Below are positions 45,191 through 54,833 of a DNA stretch of 58,879 nt, in pieces. The stretch spans positions 1 to 58,879 of the forward strand of contig JAJYGT010000030.1 in NCBI GenBank assembly GCA_021785005.1. Reading direction: 5' to 3'. This stretch comes from Actinomycetes bacterium. Its GTDB lineage: Bacteria > Actinomycetota > Acidimicrobiia > Acidimicrobiales > Acidimicrobiaceae. The notes under the pieces were generated by a model, which was not told the DNA's origin, did no database searches, and saw only the letters and a program-made list of their open reading frames with translations. Positions within the stretch are counted from its first letter, which is position 1. Each line of letters opens with the position of its first letter. The position numbers and the translations under genes are program-made.

Positions 45191-45859
45191 TTATGATTTA
45201 GCTGTCGGCAATCCCAGATCGAGTTGCGTGGAATATTGACCTGCGATCCTGCACAACATCCAAAGTTGCGATCGTTCGAGTGCCCGAAAAGGTCGCTGTT
45301 CTCTCCCAGCCACAAGAATCCATCCACCGTAATCTAGACCATGCATCATTATCTCATCAGTACCGCTGCCAAGCCCAGTAAGCGTTTCTCGCGCAGTGCC
45401 ACCTTTGACAAATGCCCTGATCCAAGTGTCATTGGGCGCGGCGCCCTCAAGCGCTACAATGACCTGATCGGTATCACTCGAAACAACTGCCGCCCATCCG
45501 AGGTCAAAAACGTCGATCGAGCGCATAACAAGCGTTTTTGCAATGGATGCTGGATCTACCTCTTCAAGAAGTTTTGTCGCGATTTCTAGGGGTGCTAAAC
45601 GTATGTCTTGCGCATCGTGTCTCCACTCCCTCACTTCTTCTACGTCCACCCCGTCGACTTCGTGAACTTCACGGACGAGTAAATCTAGCAAGTCTGCAGA
45701 AGGAATTTCCACAATGAGTTCATCAATGGCCCGATTTGCGCCACGTTCTAGAATTTCGATTCCAACCAGGTCGCCCCGCACCGATCCGATGCGTGAGGCT
45801 ACCGCCCCTAGCGCTCCCGGCCTGTCATCCAACCATACTCGCATCACGTACCTGTGCAC
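45191..45859 (-). CDS. ACT-domain regulatory protein
   Basis: A 222-residue protein with an N-terminal ACT domain (residues about 3-78, with RPGALGAVASRIGSVRGDLVG at its ligand-binding turn, cited by element RPGALG). ACT domains bind amino acids and regulate metabolism. The rest (about 85-222) is a less conserved alpha/beta region that may hold a degenerate GNAT-like or second ACT-like fold; I do not recognise it. The ATG at residue 6 has AGG seven bases upstream and is an alternative start. It stands alone next to the aminotransferase gene. Confidence 0.75.
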   Translation of the reverse strand: MHRYVMRVWLDDRPGALGAVASRIGSVRGDLVGIEILERGANRAIDELIVEIPSADLLDLLVREVHEVDGVDVEEVREWRHDAQDIRLAPLEIATKLLEEVDPASIAKTLVMRSIDVFDLGWAAVVSSDTDQVIVALEGAAPNDTWIRAFVKGGTARETLTGLGSGTDEIMMHGLDYGGWILVAGREQRPFRALERSQLWMLCRIAGQYSTQLDLGLPTAKS

Positions 45860-46068
45860 AACAACACCATACCCGTCAAGTATTACGAATATATTTCAAT
45901 GCATGTTTTTCTATACGTTTGGGTCAAAGGAACCTCGCAATTGTTTCTAAATATCTGGTTCTGATTGTCAATAATCTCTTCATTTCAAGGCTGCTTGATG
46001 TGAATCTTGGTCGATCGTACCTCAAGTACAAGTTGATGATGTGATGCTAATAGTCCGGGATTAATAAG

Positions 46069-47262
46069 CTAATTTAGCTTCACCAATGCCCGTTTTAGGT
46101 TTCGTACAGCTTGTGCGATTCTCTTTTCGTTCTCAATAAGTGCAAATCGGACGAATCCCTCGCCGCCAGGACCAAAACCGTTACCTGGAGATGTTGCAAC
46201 ATTTGCCTCAAGCGCTAAAAATTTTGAAAATTCTAGCGAGCCCATCTCCTTATATGCCTCTGGTAGGGGTGCCCAAACAAACATGGTACCCTTAGGTTTT
46301 TCAATTTTCCAGCCGATTTTTTCCAAACCATCGCAAAGCGCGTTGCGGCGTTCAAAATATTGGGCATTTACCTCAAGAGGGTAACCATCCATTTCATTAA
46401 GGGTTACCGTAGCTGCAATTTGTATCGGTTGAAATGTCCCATAGTCAAGATAGGTCTTAAGTTTGGTTAAAGCCTGAACTACTTCACGATTGCCTAACAT
46501 AAAGGCAACTCGCCATCCGGCCATCGAATATGACTTTGTCATAGTGTAAAACTCCACTGCAACGTCTTTCGCACCCTTGACCTCCAGAATTGACGGAGGT
46601 CGATATCCATCGAACGAGGTATCAGAATAGGCAAAGTCATGCACGATTATGACGCCACGGTCCCTAGCGAAGGCTACCAAACGTTCCATCCATGGCAAAT
46701 CCACGCACATTGTTGTGGGGTTATGAGGGAACGAGACAACAATAACTCTTGGCTTTGGCCACGTAGACTCATACGCTTCAAGAAGGTTTTCCCAAAAAGT
46801 CTCTGGTGACGACCCAATCTCGCCAAGTCTCACTTGACGAACTTCAGCTCCCGCAAAAAGCGGCGCCCAAATATGTATCGGATACGAAGGTGATGGCACC
46901 AAAGCAGTGTCGCCTGGACCAACTAAAACCCACATTAAATGGCTAAGCCCCTCTTTTGCACCGATTGTCGTTACGACTTCGGTGGCAGGGTCGATTTCCA
47001 CGCCATACTTTCGCATATAAAGATCTGCGATAGCTTTTCTAAGGTTGGGAATTCCACGAGATGAAGAGTACCGATGATTCCTGCTGTTGGTTGCCGCCTC
47101 GGCAAGCTTTCTCACTGACAGTTCTGGCGACGGTATATCCGGGTTGCCAAATCCAAGATCGATGACGTCTTCTCCGTTTCGGCGTAACTCTAATTTGATG
47201 GAGTCAATAATCCCGAAAACGTATGGAGGAAGTCCATTAATTCTGCGAAAGTCCATTGACAT
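46069..47262 (-). CDS. Class I/II aminotransferase, AlaC/AlaT-like
   Basis: A 397-residue PLP-dependent enzyme of fold type I. Conserved elements are the N-terminal DLGFGNPDIPSP (about residues 35-46), the YSSSRGIPNLRKAI region (about 70), NPTTMCVDLPW (about 184), DFAYSD (about 214) and the PLP lysine in TMTKSYSMAGWR (Lys about 246). The pattern matches alanine transaminases of the AlaC type, which use pyruvate and glutamate; LL-diaminopimelate aminotransferase-like specificity cannot be ruled out. It starts at ATG 47262 or the next ATG at 47256. Confidence 0.85.
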   Translation of the reverse strand: MSMDFRRINGLPPYVFGIIDSIKLELRRNGEDVIDLGFGNPDIPSPELSVRKLAEAATNSRNHRYSSSRGIPNLRKAIADLYMRKYGVEIDPATEVVTTIGAKEGLSHLMWVLVGPGDTALVPSPSYPIHIWAPLFAGAEVRQVRLGEIGSSPETFWENLLEAYESTWPKPRVIVVSFPHNPTTMCVDLPWMERLVAFARDRGVIIVHDFAYSDTSFDGYRPPSILEVKGAKDVAVEFYTMTKSYSMAGWRVAFMLGNREVVQALTKLKTYLDYGTFQPIQIAATVTLNEMDGYPLEVNAQYFERRNALCDGLEKIGWKIEKPKGTMFVWAPLPEAYKEMGSLEFSKFLALEANVATSPGNGFGPGGEGFVRFALIENEKRIAQAVRNLKRALVKLN

Positions 47263-47322
47263 AGCCTAGCTTTTGTGAACCGATAACCATTGTCTCAAAT
47301 TCAAACAGAATTTATAAAAAAT

Positions 47323-48255
47323 TTACACGCTGTCAAGTTGCGATGCACCTAGGGCACCCGCCATTGGCCCATTTTCAATACGTATGAACTCGATATCTTG
47401 ACGCATCCGATTTGGTGCCATTACGTCATGGTATGCGCGAACAAGTTCATCTTTAAAAAAATCGAACGAACTAGAGACACCGCCGCCAATTAAGATTTTC
47501 TCTGCATCGACAATTTCTAGCATGCCCGAAACGGCAACGGCAATGTAGAAACAAAATTCCCGGTGTATGTCCTTTGCCACCGGTGACAAATAGCTGCGCT
47601 CCAAGACATCTCTTGGACTCGGGCGCTGATTTGGGTGTTGCGCGTTAAGAAATTCCCGGAGGTTTCCGTTCTCAAACTCCTCTTCAACTCGCTTTGTCAG
47701 GGCAAGTCCGCAAGAATACGCTTCTGCACAGCCGCGCTTGCCGCAAGGGCACAACCGCCCGCCCGCTTGGACAATAATGTGGCCAATCTCTCCGGCAAAG
47801 CCCCTACTTCCTCTTACAAGTCGGTTATCCAGAACAAGCGCCCCTCCCAGGCCAGTGCCGATTGTAACAAGAAAAAAAGATGGTCCGTGTGCCTTTATCG
47901 CGCTAATCGCTGCGCAATTCACGTCGTTATCAATGCCAAGTTTCCACGTACCTAGACCATTTAGTTCAAAAGACAAATCAATCTCGGCCAATGAAGGGAT
48001 ATGCGTGCAACTATAAATAGCGCCGCTATTGCTAATTAGCGCCGGTACGCCAACACCAACAAACGAAACGTCTTTAGACGTAACATTTACTGCAGTGCAT
48101 AGTTGGCCAATCATACGTTTCATGGCCATAATTACTGCATCTGCATTAGGTGAAACTAATTGCATACGCGAAGCCAAAATTTTTGAATTCGCGTCTGTAA
48201 TAACCCCAGCTAGTTTGGTCCCGCCAAGATCAAGTCCGATTCGAAAATCTTGCAC
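47323..48255 (-). CDS. ROK-family glucokinase
   Basis: A 310-residue sugar kinase of the ROK family. The ATP-binding LDLGGTKL is at about residues 8-15, the catalytic DNDVN near 107, GTGLGG near 132, and the ROK zinc motif CPCGKRGCAE near 170. In actinobacteria such kinases phosphorylate glucose (GlkA-like). The GTG start shares one base with the stop of the SRPBCC gene (TAGTG at 48253-48257), showing tight coupling. The same SRPBCC-glucokinase pair near a mannosyltransferase is seen in other actinobacteria. Confidence 0.88.
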   Translation of the reverse strand: MQDFRIGLDLGGTKLAGVITDANSKILASRMQLVSPNADAVIMAMKRMIGQLCTAVNVTSKDVSFVGVGVPALISNSGAIYSCTHIPSLAEIDLSFELNGLGTWKLGIDNDVNCAAISAIKAHGPSFFLVTIGTGLGGALVLDNRLVRGSRGFAGEIGHIIVQAGGRLCPCGKRGCAEAYSCGLALTKRVEEEFENGNLREFLNAQHPNQRPSPRDVLERSYLSPVAKDIHREFCFYIAVAVSGMLEIVDAEKILIGGGVSSSFDFFKDELVRAYHDVMAPNRMRQDIEFIRIENGPMAGALGASQLDSV

Positions 48256-48761
48256 TAACGAGAGCCTACGCCGTTCGAAGCGGCTTTAGCTTCTGCACGC
48301 TCCTTTAAATCTTTTAGAGCACTGTGGATAATTTTGGTCTCAGCCCGGCGTTTTACAAATCCCGGTATGGGTACTAAAAGTTCGACTTCAAGTGCATATG
48401 TTACCTGGGTGCGTCCATCATCTAAAGGAATAAAAACATATGTCCCGTCTAGTTTCGCCGTGAGATCGGCCTTTTCTTGTACCCAGTTAATCGTCAGAGG
48501 ATCTTTGGTGGGATACGAGTAGCGAAGTGTATACGATGCGCTTCGACCATACGCTGCAGCCCTAAAAGATACAAGAGTACCTCGATGTTGATCATCGGTT
48601 TCGTAAACGGTTACGTCTTTTATATCGCCGGCCCATTCTTGGTACTTCGAAAAATCGATCGCTACGTTATAGCATTCAATTGCGCTTGCGCCAACAACTG
48701 CCGTTTCAACGGTCCTGTCCATTGATGTCCTCACTATCTCTGCCACTCGCAAAGCTACCAC
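48255..48761 (-). CDS. SRPBCC (START-like) family protein
   Basis: A 168-residue protein with the helix-grip fold of the polyketide cyclase/dehydrase group. An N-terminal strand, the helix with YNVAIDFSKYQEWAGDIKDV (cited as YNVA and YQEWAGDIKD) and repeated antiparallel strands are visible. Such proteins bind hydrophobic ligands. Its exact role is unknown. It is directly upstream of, and translationally coupled to, the glucokinase gene. Confidence 0.8.
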   Translation of the reverse strand: MVALRVAEIVRTSMDRTVETAVVGASAIECYNVAIDFSKYQEWAGDIKDVTVYETDDQHRGTLVSFRAAAYGRSASYTLRYSYPTKDPLTINWVQEKADLTAKLDGTYVFIPLDDGRTQVTYALEVELLVPIPGFVKRRAETKIIHSALKDLKERAEAKAASNGVGSR

Positions 48762-48851
48762 AATAAATTTAGCAATTAAAGGAGTAAAAAGTCACATTCA
48801 ACATAGCCAATCCCCTACAAGACACTAACTTCCGAGTTGTCATGTCGTAAT

Positions 48852-50009
48852 TCACCCCATCAGGTCGAAGAATTCTCCGTACTTCCTTGCTATCACCTCA
48901 TAGGCAAACTCGTTGCGCACACGCTCCAGCGCATTCGCTGACATTTTGCTTCTCAATTGAGAATTATGTACAATTTCTTTAAGCCTAAGAGCTACTGCGG
49001 TTGCGTCCTTTGGTTCGCTTATGACAAATCCAGTTACCGCATCCAAAACTGCCTCACTGGCCCCACCTGAATCACCTGCTAAGGCCGTGACCCCACACGC
49101 AGCTGCTTCAATAAAGACTATCCCAAAGCCTTCTTGTTCTAAACCCCACCATCGACTCCGACAGAGCATGGCAAAAACATCTGAGGCGCGATAAAGTGCA
49201 ACTAGGTCTTCGTTAGACACCTTACCCCAAAAACGAACCGGAATACCAAATCGCGAAGCAAGCTTTTCCAAGCTTGGTCGTTGACGCCCATCACCCGCGA
49301 CAATCAACTTCAAGTTGGGAATTTCCTTTCTCGCGATGGCACTGGCTTTGATCAAAGTGTCCATTCCCTTTCGCGGCACTAGGCGTGAAACGCCAAGCAA
49401 TACGATATCAGACGGTAGAATTCCAAATTTCGCCCTGATCTGATCTTTGGTCGCTTGGGGTACCGGCGTAAAACGAGCTATGTCAACGCCAGGATGAACC
49501 ACTGTGCTTCGAGGCAAATTCGCCTTGGACAGCCCATTCAAGACATCTAGCGCATACTGGCCTCCTGATACCACACCTTGTGATCCACGTAGAAGTTTTG
49601 CTACTATGCTTCGCACACCAAAAAGAGACGCTGGGATTACCACTTCTGCACCCCAAACCAAAAATGTCACGTCTTTAATAAGCCATGGAGAAACAAGACC
49701 AAGGGGTAAAAGAGGATCTAAGGCAACTGTTTTTGGATTTAAAATCTTCAAAAGCTTATTTAATTCAATTACTAGCGAAGGGGTCGGTAACAGCACTTTT
49801 CGAGCCAATCTCACCACGGGGAAATCTAATTCTTGGTCATAATCTTTATCGTTGTCGTATGAGGTTGTTATCACGCAAATGCGGTCCGATGGCAACCTAC
49901 GGTATATCTCCATGAGATAATTTTGAATTCCGCCAACCTTTGGAGGAAAATCATTTGATATCAAGACATGATCGCACGCCTTAATCGGTTTTTGTGATGT
50001 CCATTTCAA
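48852..50009 (-). CDS. GT4 glycosyltransferase, PimB'-like mannosyltransferase
   Basis: A 385-residue GT-B enzyme of family 4. The N-terminal SNDFPPKVGGIQNYL (residues about 18-32) and the C-terminal EQEGFGIVFIEAAACG (E-x7-E donor-binding motif, about 292-307) closely match PimB', which adds the second mannose of phosphatidylinositol mannosides from GDP-mannose at the inner face of the membrane. HPGVDIARF (about 176) and SRLVPRKGMD (about 207) are further family elements. The neighbourhood (exonuclease fusion, trpD) is also that of mycobacterial pimB'. Whether this organism makes PIMs is not shown by the window. Confidence 0.85.
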   Translation of the reverse strand: MKWTSQKPIKACDHVLISNDFPPKVGGIQNYLMEIYRRLPSDRICVITTSYDNDKDYDQELDFPVVRLARKVLLPTPSLVIELNKLLKILNPKTVALDPLLPLGLVSPWLIKDVTFLVWGAEVVIPASLFGVRSIVAKLLRGSQGVVSGGQYALDVLNGLSKANLPRSTVVHPGVDIARFTPVPQATKDQIRAKFGILPSDIVLLGVSRLVPRKGMDTLIKASAIARKEIPNLKLIVAGDGRQRPSLEKLASRFGIPVRFWGKVSNEDLVALYRASDVFAMLCRSRWWGLEQEGFGIVFIEAAACGVTALAGDSGGASEAVLDAVTGFVISEPKDATAVALRLKEIVHNSQLRSKMSANALERVRNEFAYEVIARKYGEFFDLMG

Positions 50010-50174
50010 TTTTTACAATTCCCAATACTCACTACAACGCTTTGAAGATGCCCGTTCATTTGCACCATACAAGGTTAGAGGGTCACCTGAAACTAAGTGT
50101 CGCTCCAAATCAAGCTGGTATTGGTGCCTTTTTCATGATTCAACAACTACTGGCCAAACGACTTTATAAGCAAA

Positions 50175-51236
50175 TCAAACCCGGCTTTCAATAGCAGAAA
50201 TTGACCAGTTCGCATGCGTGGACAAAACGTCGTTGGAACTTGTGGCAAATTGTCTTAGGACCTTTAGAGCAATATCAACTTTGGAACTAGACATAAAAGG
50301 AAAGTTTCCAAGTGCAATTAGAGCATTTCGCCTAAGAATTGACGGGTCTCGATCTCGTATATAAAGATGGGAAAACTTATCTAACAGCTCTTTTTCACCG
50401 GCGCTCAGAAAATATAAAATATCTTCAAAGATACGATCGGGACTTTGACAGTCGTCATATGGTTGGCTAGCGTTATAGGGGCACACGTCCTGGCAAATAT
50501 CACAACCGTAAATCTTTAATCCAATTACTGCCAAAAAGCTCGGGTCGATCACTCCCGGCTTTTGCAATATCCACGCTAGACATCTCCTGGCGTCAATTAC
50601 TCCAAACTCCGCTATGGCACCTGTCGGACACGCTTCGATGCATTTAACACATCGTCCGCAACCTGCCAACCGTTCTCGTCTTTTCGTGCGAGCAATCCAA
50701 GCGTCAGTTACGATGCTTCCAAGTACAATTTGGGTACCCACTCCTTTGACCGAAATCAAAGAATTCTTTAAATACGTTCCTATGCCTGCTCTAGATGCTG
50801 CTTCTTTGTCCACCATCGCATTAGAGTCAAGTATCACCCTGCATTTATACCCTGCATCACAAATGACATCGGCGAGAGCTTGCAACTTGGCTGACAACTC
50901 CGCGTAGAAATCTTTTTTCGCGTATTTGGCAAATAGCGACGAGTGATCCAAATCGGGTTGCTCATCGTTACCATAGGCCAAAGCTGTAGTAATTACGGAT
51001 CGTGCACCAGCTAAAATTAGCCGTGGATCACTAGAGCGCAATGGGTTGCGATAGGTAAACTCCATGGTGTCAGATAGCCCTGCGGCCTTGCGATCACATA
51101 GGATTACCTCTACGTTTAGATAACGGCGCACACCAGCTACCCCAATTGCTGCGAGGCCAAGCTCTCTGGCGCTTGCAGTTAGTATTTCTAGGGTGACTCT
51201 AGAATCTCTTTGAGCGCTTCCGTCGAAGTCCGGCAC
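50175..51236 (-). CDS. queG: Epoxyqueuosine reductase QueG
   Basis: A 353-residue cobalamin-dependent iron-sulfur enzyme that carries out the last step of queuosine formation in tRNA. The two [4Fe-4S] motifs are complete: CGRCVKCIEACP (about residues 195-206) and CDICQDVCPYN (about 249-259). GTG 51236 has GGAAGG seven bases upstream, so the start is secure. It overlaps the end of the DUF4031 gene by 38 bases, so it belongs to the FNR-DUF4031-queG operon. With queC and queF at 42-43 kb it shows that the organism makes queuosine de novo or at least modifies precursors. Confidence 0.92.
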   Translation of the reverse strand: MPDFDGSAQRDSRVTLEILTASARELGLAAIGVAGVRRYLNVEVILCDRKAAGLSDTMEFTYRNPLRSSDPRLILAGARSVITTALAYGNDEQPDLDHSSLFAKYAKKDFYAELSAKLQALADVICDAGYKCRVILDSNAMVDKEAASRAGIGTYLKNSLISVKGVGTQIVLGSIVTDAWIARTKRRERLAGCGRCVKCIEACPTGAIAEFGVIDARRCLAWILQKPGVIDPSFLAVIGLKIYGCDICQDVCPYNASQPYDDCQSPDRIFEDILYFLSAGEKELLDKFSHLYIRDRDPSILRRNALIALGNFPFMSSSKVDIALKVLRQFATSSNDVLSTHANWSISAIESRV

Positions 51237-51474
51237 CTATCAACCTTCCAAGAAGTTCGCGAGGATCAACTTGAATTGCACCTGATTCCAATGCATATGA
51301 AATCATGTGAAGCGGAACATCATAGTGGTCGCCCTGGAATGCCCTAAGCGGCAAGCCTATTTCACCTGCAAACACATGAAGTTCGTCATACGATCGATCA
51401 GAGACCAAGTGAGCGTGCTTTACGCCCCTGTACAACCAAAGCGGACTGTCAATTAGAACCGCCATAATGATCAA
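51199..51474 (-). CDS. DUF4031 family protein
   Basis: A small protein (91 residues from TTG 51474, 88 from ATG 51465) of the DUF4031 family. Its typical elements are AVLIDSPLW at the start, HLVSDRSYDELHVFA (about 22-36) and a middle DHYDVP. The function is unknown. The start overlaps the stop of the flavin reductase gene, and its end overlaps queG, so the three are one operon. Confidence 0.85.
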   Translation of the reverse strand: MIIMAVLIDSPLWLYRGVKHAHLVSDRSYDELHVFAGEIGLPLRAFQGDHYDVPLHMISYALESGAIQVDPRELLGRLIGAGLRRKRSKRF

Positions 51475-52241
51475 TCATACTTCTCGGTACGTACAGAATC
51501 CGCTTGCATCCCAAGCTCAAGCAAAACGCTCTCTGCTTTTTCCACCACCTCAGGAGGACCGCAAATATAGGCTAATTTTGGACTAGTTTCCCCAAAAATC
51601 TCGGTGATCATTTCAGAGTCGATCCGACGGTGGTATCGTGCAGAGCTGTCACTGTCGTCTCGGGTAAAAGTGTGCGAAACCTTAAGCCAATCATTAGTTT
51701 TCGCCAGTTCGTCTAATTCGTCGGCATAAATTGCGAATTCTCTGTTTTTAGACGAAAAAATCAAATGCATTTCATATTTGGATCCTACTGCAACCTGATA
51801 CCTAATCATCGACATCAAAGGCACTACACCCGAACCAGCACCTACCAAGAGCAGCGGTCCAGCTTCTTTCTCAGTCCAGGTAAAAGCACCATATGGTCCA
51901 CGAACCTCTAACAAATCTCCAGGTGAGATCTCGCGAACCAGTACTGGTGAAACCAACCCACCCGGGGTCTCACGAATACCCACGTCAATTATTGAATGAT
52001 CAGGAACCGGAGAAGATCCAACGGAATAGGCTCGTTGGATCGGTCGCTCCCTGCCCGGAATTGGAATTCGAATGTTGTAATACTGCCCAGGAACAAACTG
52101 CGCCGCATCAGGAACTTCTATTCTCAATGTACTTGTCTCTGGAGTTTCCACTATTACGTGAGTGACTTTCCCAAATTGCCAAGGCTTGGGCCTTGACCGC
52201 TCACGCCGAGGTTGTGTCTCGACGCTGAGTTCGCTTGCCAT
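51471..52241 (-). CDS. Ferredoxin reductase-type FAD/NAD(P)H oxidoreductase
   Basis: A 256-residue flavoprotein of the FNR family that passes electrons between NAD(P)H and an iron-sulfur or heme partner. The FAD-binding motif RAYSVGSSP is near residue 71, GPYGAFTW near 117, the NAD(P)-binding GAGSGVVPLMS near 133, and the C-terminal YICGPP near 224. There is no ferredoxin domain. ATG 52241 has AAGGTG five bases upstream and is chosen over the longer frame from 52319. A partner oxidoreductase is not coded beside it; it heads the operon with DUF4031 and queG, so it could supply electrons to QueG (inference). Confidence 0.83.
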   Translation of the reverse strand: MASELSVETQPRRERSRPKPWQFGKVTHVIVETPETSTLRIEVPDAAQFVPGQYYNIRIPIPGRERPIQRAYSVGSSPVPDHSIIDVGIRETPGGLVSPVLVREISPGDLLEVRGPYGAFTWTEKEAGPLLLVGAGSGVVPLMSMIRYQVAVGSKYEMHLIFSSKNREFAIYADELDELAKTNDWLKVSHTFTRDDSDSSARYHRRIDSEMITEIFGETSPKLAYICGPPEVVEKAESVLLELGMQADSVRTEKYD

Positions 52242-52547
52242 TTGCACCTTAATCCTGAGCTTGCTTGAACCGATCAGTTCAAAATTCCAACGTCTACTAA
52301 ACAGTGATCCGGGTTCCAAAAGCCCATCAACGCTGCTGTGAGGCGTACTTACTTTTACCTATAACTCTAGTATCCAAACTAAAATTCAATGTTTGGTCAA
52401 ATGTTGCGACGACCGCCCAAACCATAACAAATAACGATGATTTCAACTTAAAAATTTAGCTGACACTGCAAGACGCAACGCTGGCTTGATTTAAGCAGCA
52501 CCTACACAGTCGAAATATTTTCTTTGCTAGTCCAAGGAGCTGACTTT

Positions 52548-52829
52548 TCAAACCTCGTTAGCCATGGAAGCATCGTCAACAATCGACTTGGTTGATCCGC
52601 ACCAACGACAAGTAACTGTTTCAACTTCAAGGTTAAGTATTTCCCTTGATTCGATAGATAATTCGCCGCCAAGACTGTAGTGAAAAAATGCAGTTGATCT
52701 CTCAGTCGCAACTACGTCAAATCGAGTCTTGTTTCCGCAATTGTCACATCTGTATTTGGGCATTTGCACGGGACTCACGTTATTTATACTCTTCTTTTTG
52801 TCGACAGGCTTGCTTGCTTGGCACCCCAC
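52548..52829 (-). CDS. Small double zinc-ribbon protein
   Basis: A 93-residue cytoplasmic protein. Two CxxC pairs (CDNC near residue 28 and CRWC near residue 74) flank a 40-residue segment with FFHYSLGGEL, a pattern that I associate with a conserved actinobacterial family of unknown role. The likely start is the in-frame ATG at 52763 (MPKYRCD), which leaves 71 residues; the longer N-terminus looks non-conserved. No ribosome-binding site decides it. It lies upstream of the exonuclease gene on the other strand. Confidence 0.65.
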   Translation of the reverse strand: MGCQASKPVDKKKSINNVSPVQMPKYRCDNCGNKTRFDVVATERSTAFFHYSLGGELSIESREILNLEVETVTCRWCGSTKSIVDDASMANEV

Positions 52830-53058
52830 ACGAAATATTCGCTAGAAATGTCACGAATTGATGCTACTCGCCCGAGTAGCTAACCTCGAATTCAATTCAA
52901 CATCGCGCGTGGATTTTTTACTCCCTCACAAGATTTGAATCTCAATCCAATGCACGATTTTAGCAAAATCATAAAAGATAAGATAATTATCCATACCTTA
53001 ATGGAACAGATATACGGTGACTGATATTTCATAGTACATATGTTCTATTATTAAAGAG

Positions 53059-54756
53059 ATGACTCAGCTATTTCTCGATGACCCGCAAATTCCGTTAAAT
53101 AACGTCCAATTTCTCATATTAGATATCGAAACAACGGGATTATCGCCTACAAGCTGCGAAATAACCGAGATTGCTGCAGTTGTGGTACGTGATGGACAAA
53201 TTGTCGACAGCTACCAAACACTTGTTTCGATCGATGCAGAAATACCAGCTTACATATCTGAAGCCACGGGAATTTACAGTCAAATGCTGACCAACGCACC
53301 AAAATTACCTCAAGTGTTAGACCGTTTTCTAGAATTTGCCACCGGGTCTGTCATTGTCGGCCACAATATTCGATTTGACTTAGGATTTATCATTGCAGCC
53401 TTCGAACAATTATCATTGCGCTTCAACAACGAATCGCCGATAGTCGACACATTGCATTTGGCAAAAAAACTTCTTACAGGTGAAGTCTCCAACTTCAAAC
53501 TAGAAACCTTAGCTCGCGAATTACACCTCGACCACACCCCTTCGCATCGAGCTATGCCCGATGTTTTGGCTACAGTCGATTTGTTATTTTATTTGATAGA
53601 TCGAGCTAGCAGTTACGGAGTTGAAACCGTCGAAGAACTGTTGGAGTTGCCACACGGAATCAAACATCGATCGAATGACAAGGTAAAGATCACAAAATAC
53701 ATTCCAAGATTGATGGGCGTTTATTGGATGGCAAATCACCTTGGTCAGGTGATTTATGTGGGCAAGTCGAACAACTTGAACGCGCGCTACCGCTCCTATT
53801 TCACTTCAGACGGTCGCAAAATGGCGACCAAGCTTTTATCTACCATGAAAACTTACTCCTACGTGCTGTGCAAAACCGAACTTGAGGCACTTCTGTTAGA
53901 AGCTCGCTTGGTACAGGCTCTCCAACCGCAATTCAACACTTTAGGTAAAGTTACTCCATTGCAATATTGTTTCATCCAGACCAACATGTCAGATAATAAC
54001 TACAAAGCACGTGTACAACGAGTACGTGCCAACCCAGACAATATAGTTATCGGACCGGGAATGATAGGACCATTCAGATCCATGAAGTCGGCGAAAAGTG
54101 CAGCGTTTGCTCTTCACAAGGCTCAAAATGCGCATAAAGAACCTCATGATCGAACATCGTGGACAAACTCTACGTCAATAACAGATATAAATTCGCCAGA
54201 TCAGCCAAGTTCATGGAGTGACTATCCAAATTGGTTATCTACAAATCTACGTTATCTGCTGTTAGTGCTCTCTAGACAAGAGCAATTTGAAGCAGCAGAA
54301 GAACTTCGTCTGGGGTCCAAACTTCTCATAGATGGCCTTATCAGAAGTTTGGTCTTGGAAACTTTCGCTCAACAAGACCGACTAGAAATTTTTTCTAGTC
54401 GTAACAATGTGAAGCTTGAAATCCGAAAAGGTCGTGCGTGTCTTGACATATCAAGCGTAACTGAGATTACCCTTGAATTCAACGGCTTTACAGGATCAAG
54501 CTCATTTGATCTTGACAATATCATAGGCAACTCTAAGTCAATCGCATCAGTTCCAAAGTCTCTAGAAACCTTTGAGGAACTATGGATCGTTTGGAAGACC
54601 CTAAGGTCATCGAAAGAGTGGGTTTTACTAGACGAAACATCTGTGGTCGCGAAGCTGCGTTGCCAAATATTTGACGATTTCGAGCCACATAATTGCGAGA
54701 ACAATCGCCAAAAAACCAAAGAATCACTATTGCTCGAAAGAATCAGCCCAAGCTAA
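53059..54756 (+). CDS. DEDDh exonuclease fused to GIY-YIG (UvrC N-terminal-like) nuclease
   Basis: A 565-residue DNA-processing protein. Residues about 15-180 form a DnaQ-like 3'-5' exonuclease with LDIETTG, HNIRFD and HRAMPD motifs. Residues about 218-300 form a GIY-YIG nuclease domain (GVYWMANHLGQVIYVGKSNN, cited by elements GVYW and YVGKS, with Arg in NARYRSYF). A UVR-like segment (QEQFEAAEELR) is near 416. The UvrC C-terminal endonuclease and helix-hairpin-helix domains are absent. Similar fusions are conserved in actinobacteria next to trpD. The role in repair is inferred. The start is ATG 53059 with AAAGAG just upstream. Confidence 0.88.
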   Translation: MTQLFLDDPQIPLNNVQFLILDIETTGLSPTSCEITEIAAVVVRDGQIVDSYQTLVSIDAEIPAYISEATGIYSQMLTNAPKLPQVLDRFLEFATGSVIVGHNIRFDLGFIIAAFEQLSLRFNNESPIVDTLHLAKKLLTGEVSNFKLETLARELHLDHTPSHRAMPDVLATVDLLFYLIDRASSYGVETVEELLELPHGIKHRSNDKVKITKYIPRLMGVYWMANHLGQVIYVGKSNNLNARYRSYFTSDGRKMATKLLSTMKTYSYVLCKTELEALLLEARLVQALQPQFNTLGKVTPLQYCFIQTNMSDNNYKARVQRVRANPDNIVIGPGMIGPFRSMKSAKSAAFALHKAQNAHKEPHDRTSWTNSTSITDINSPDQPSSWSDYPNWLSTNLRYLLLVLSRQEQFEAAEELRLGSKLLIDGLIRSLVLETFAQQDRLEIFSSRNNVKLEIRKGRACLDISSVTEITLEFNGFTGSSSFDLDNIIGNSKSIASVPKSLETFEELWIVWKTLRSSKEWVLLDETSVVAKLRCQIFDDFEPHNCENNRQKTKESLLLERISPS

Positions 54757-54833
54757 AAAGGCTGGCAACGCACCAATCACACGATTTAGAAACCGCAGAA
54801 AACAAAGACTCTCTAACTCTACAAAATGCGAAG

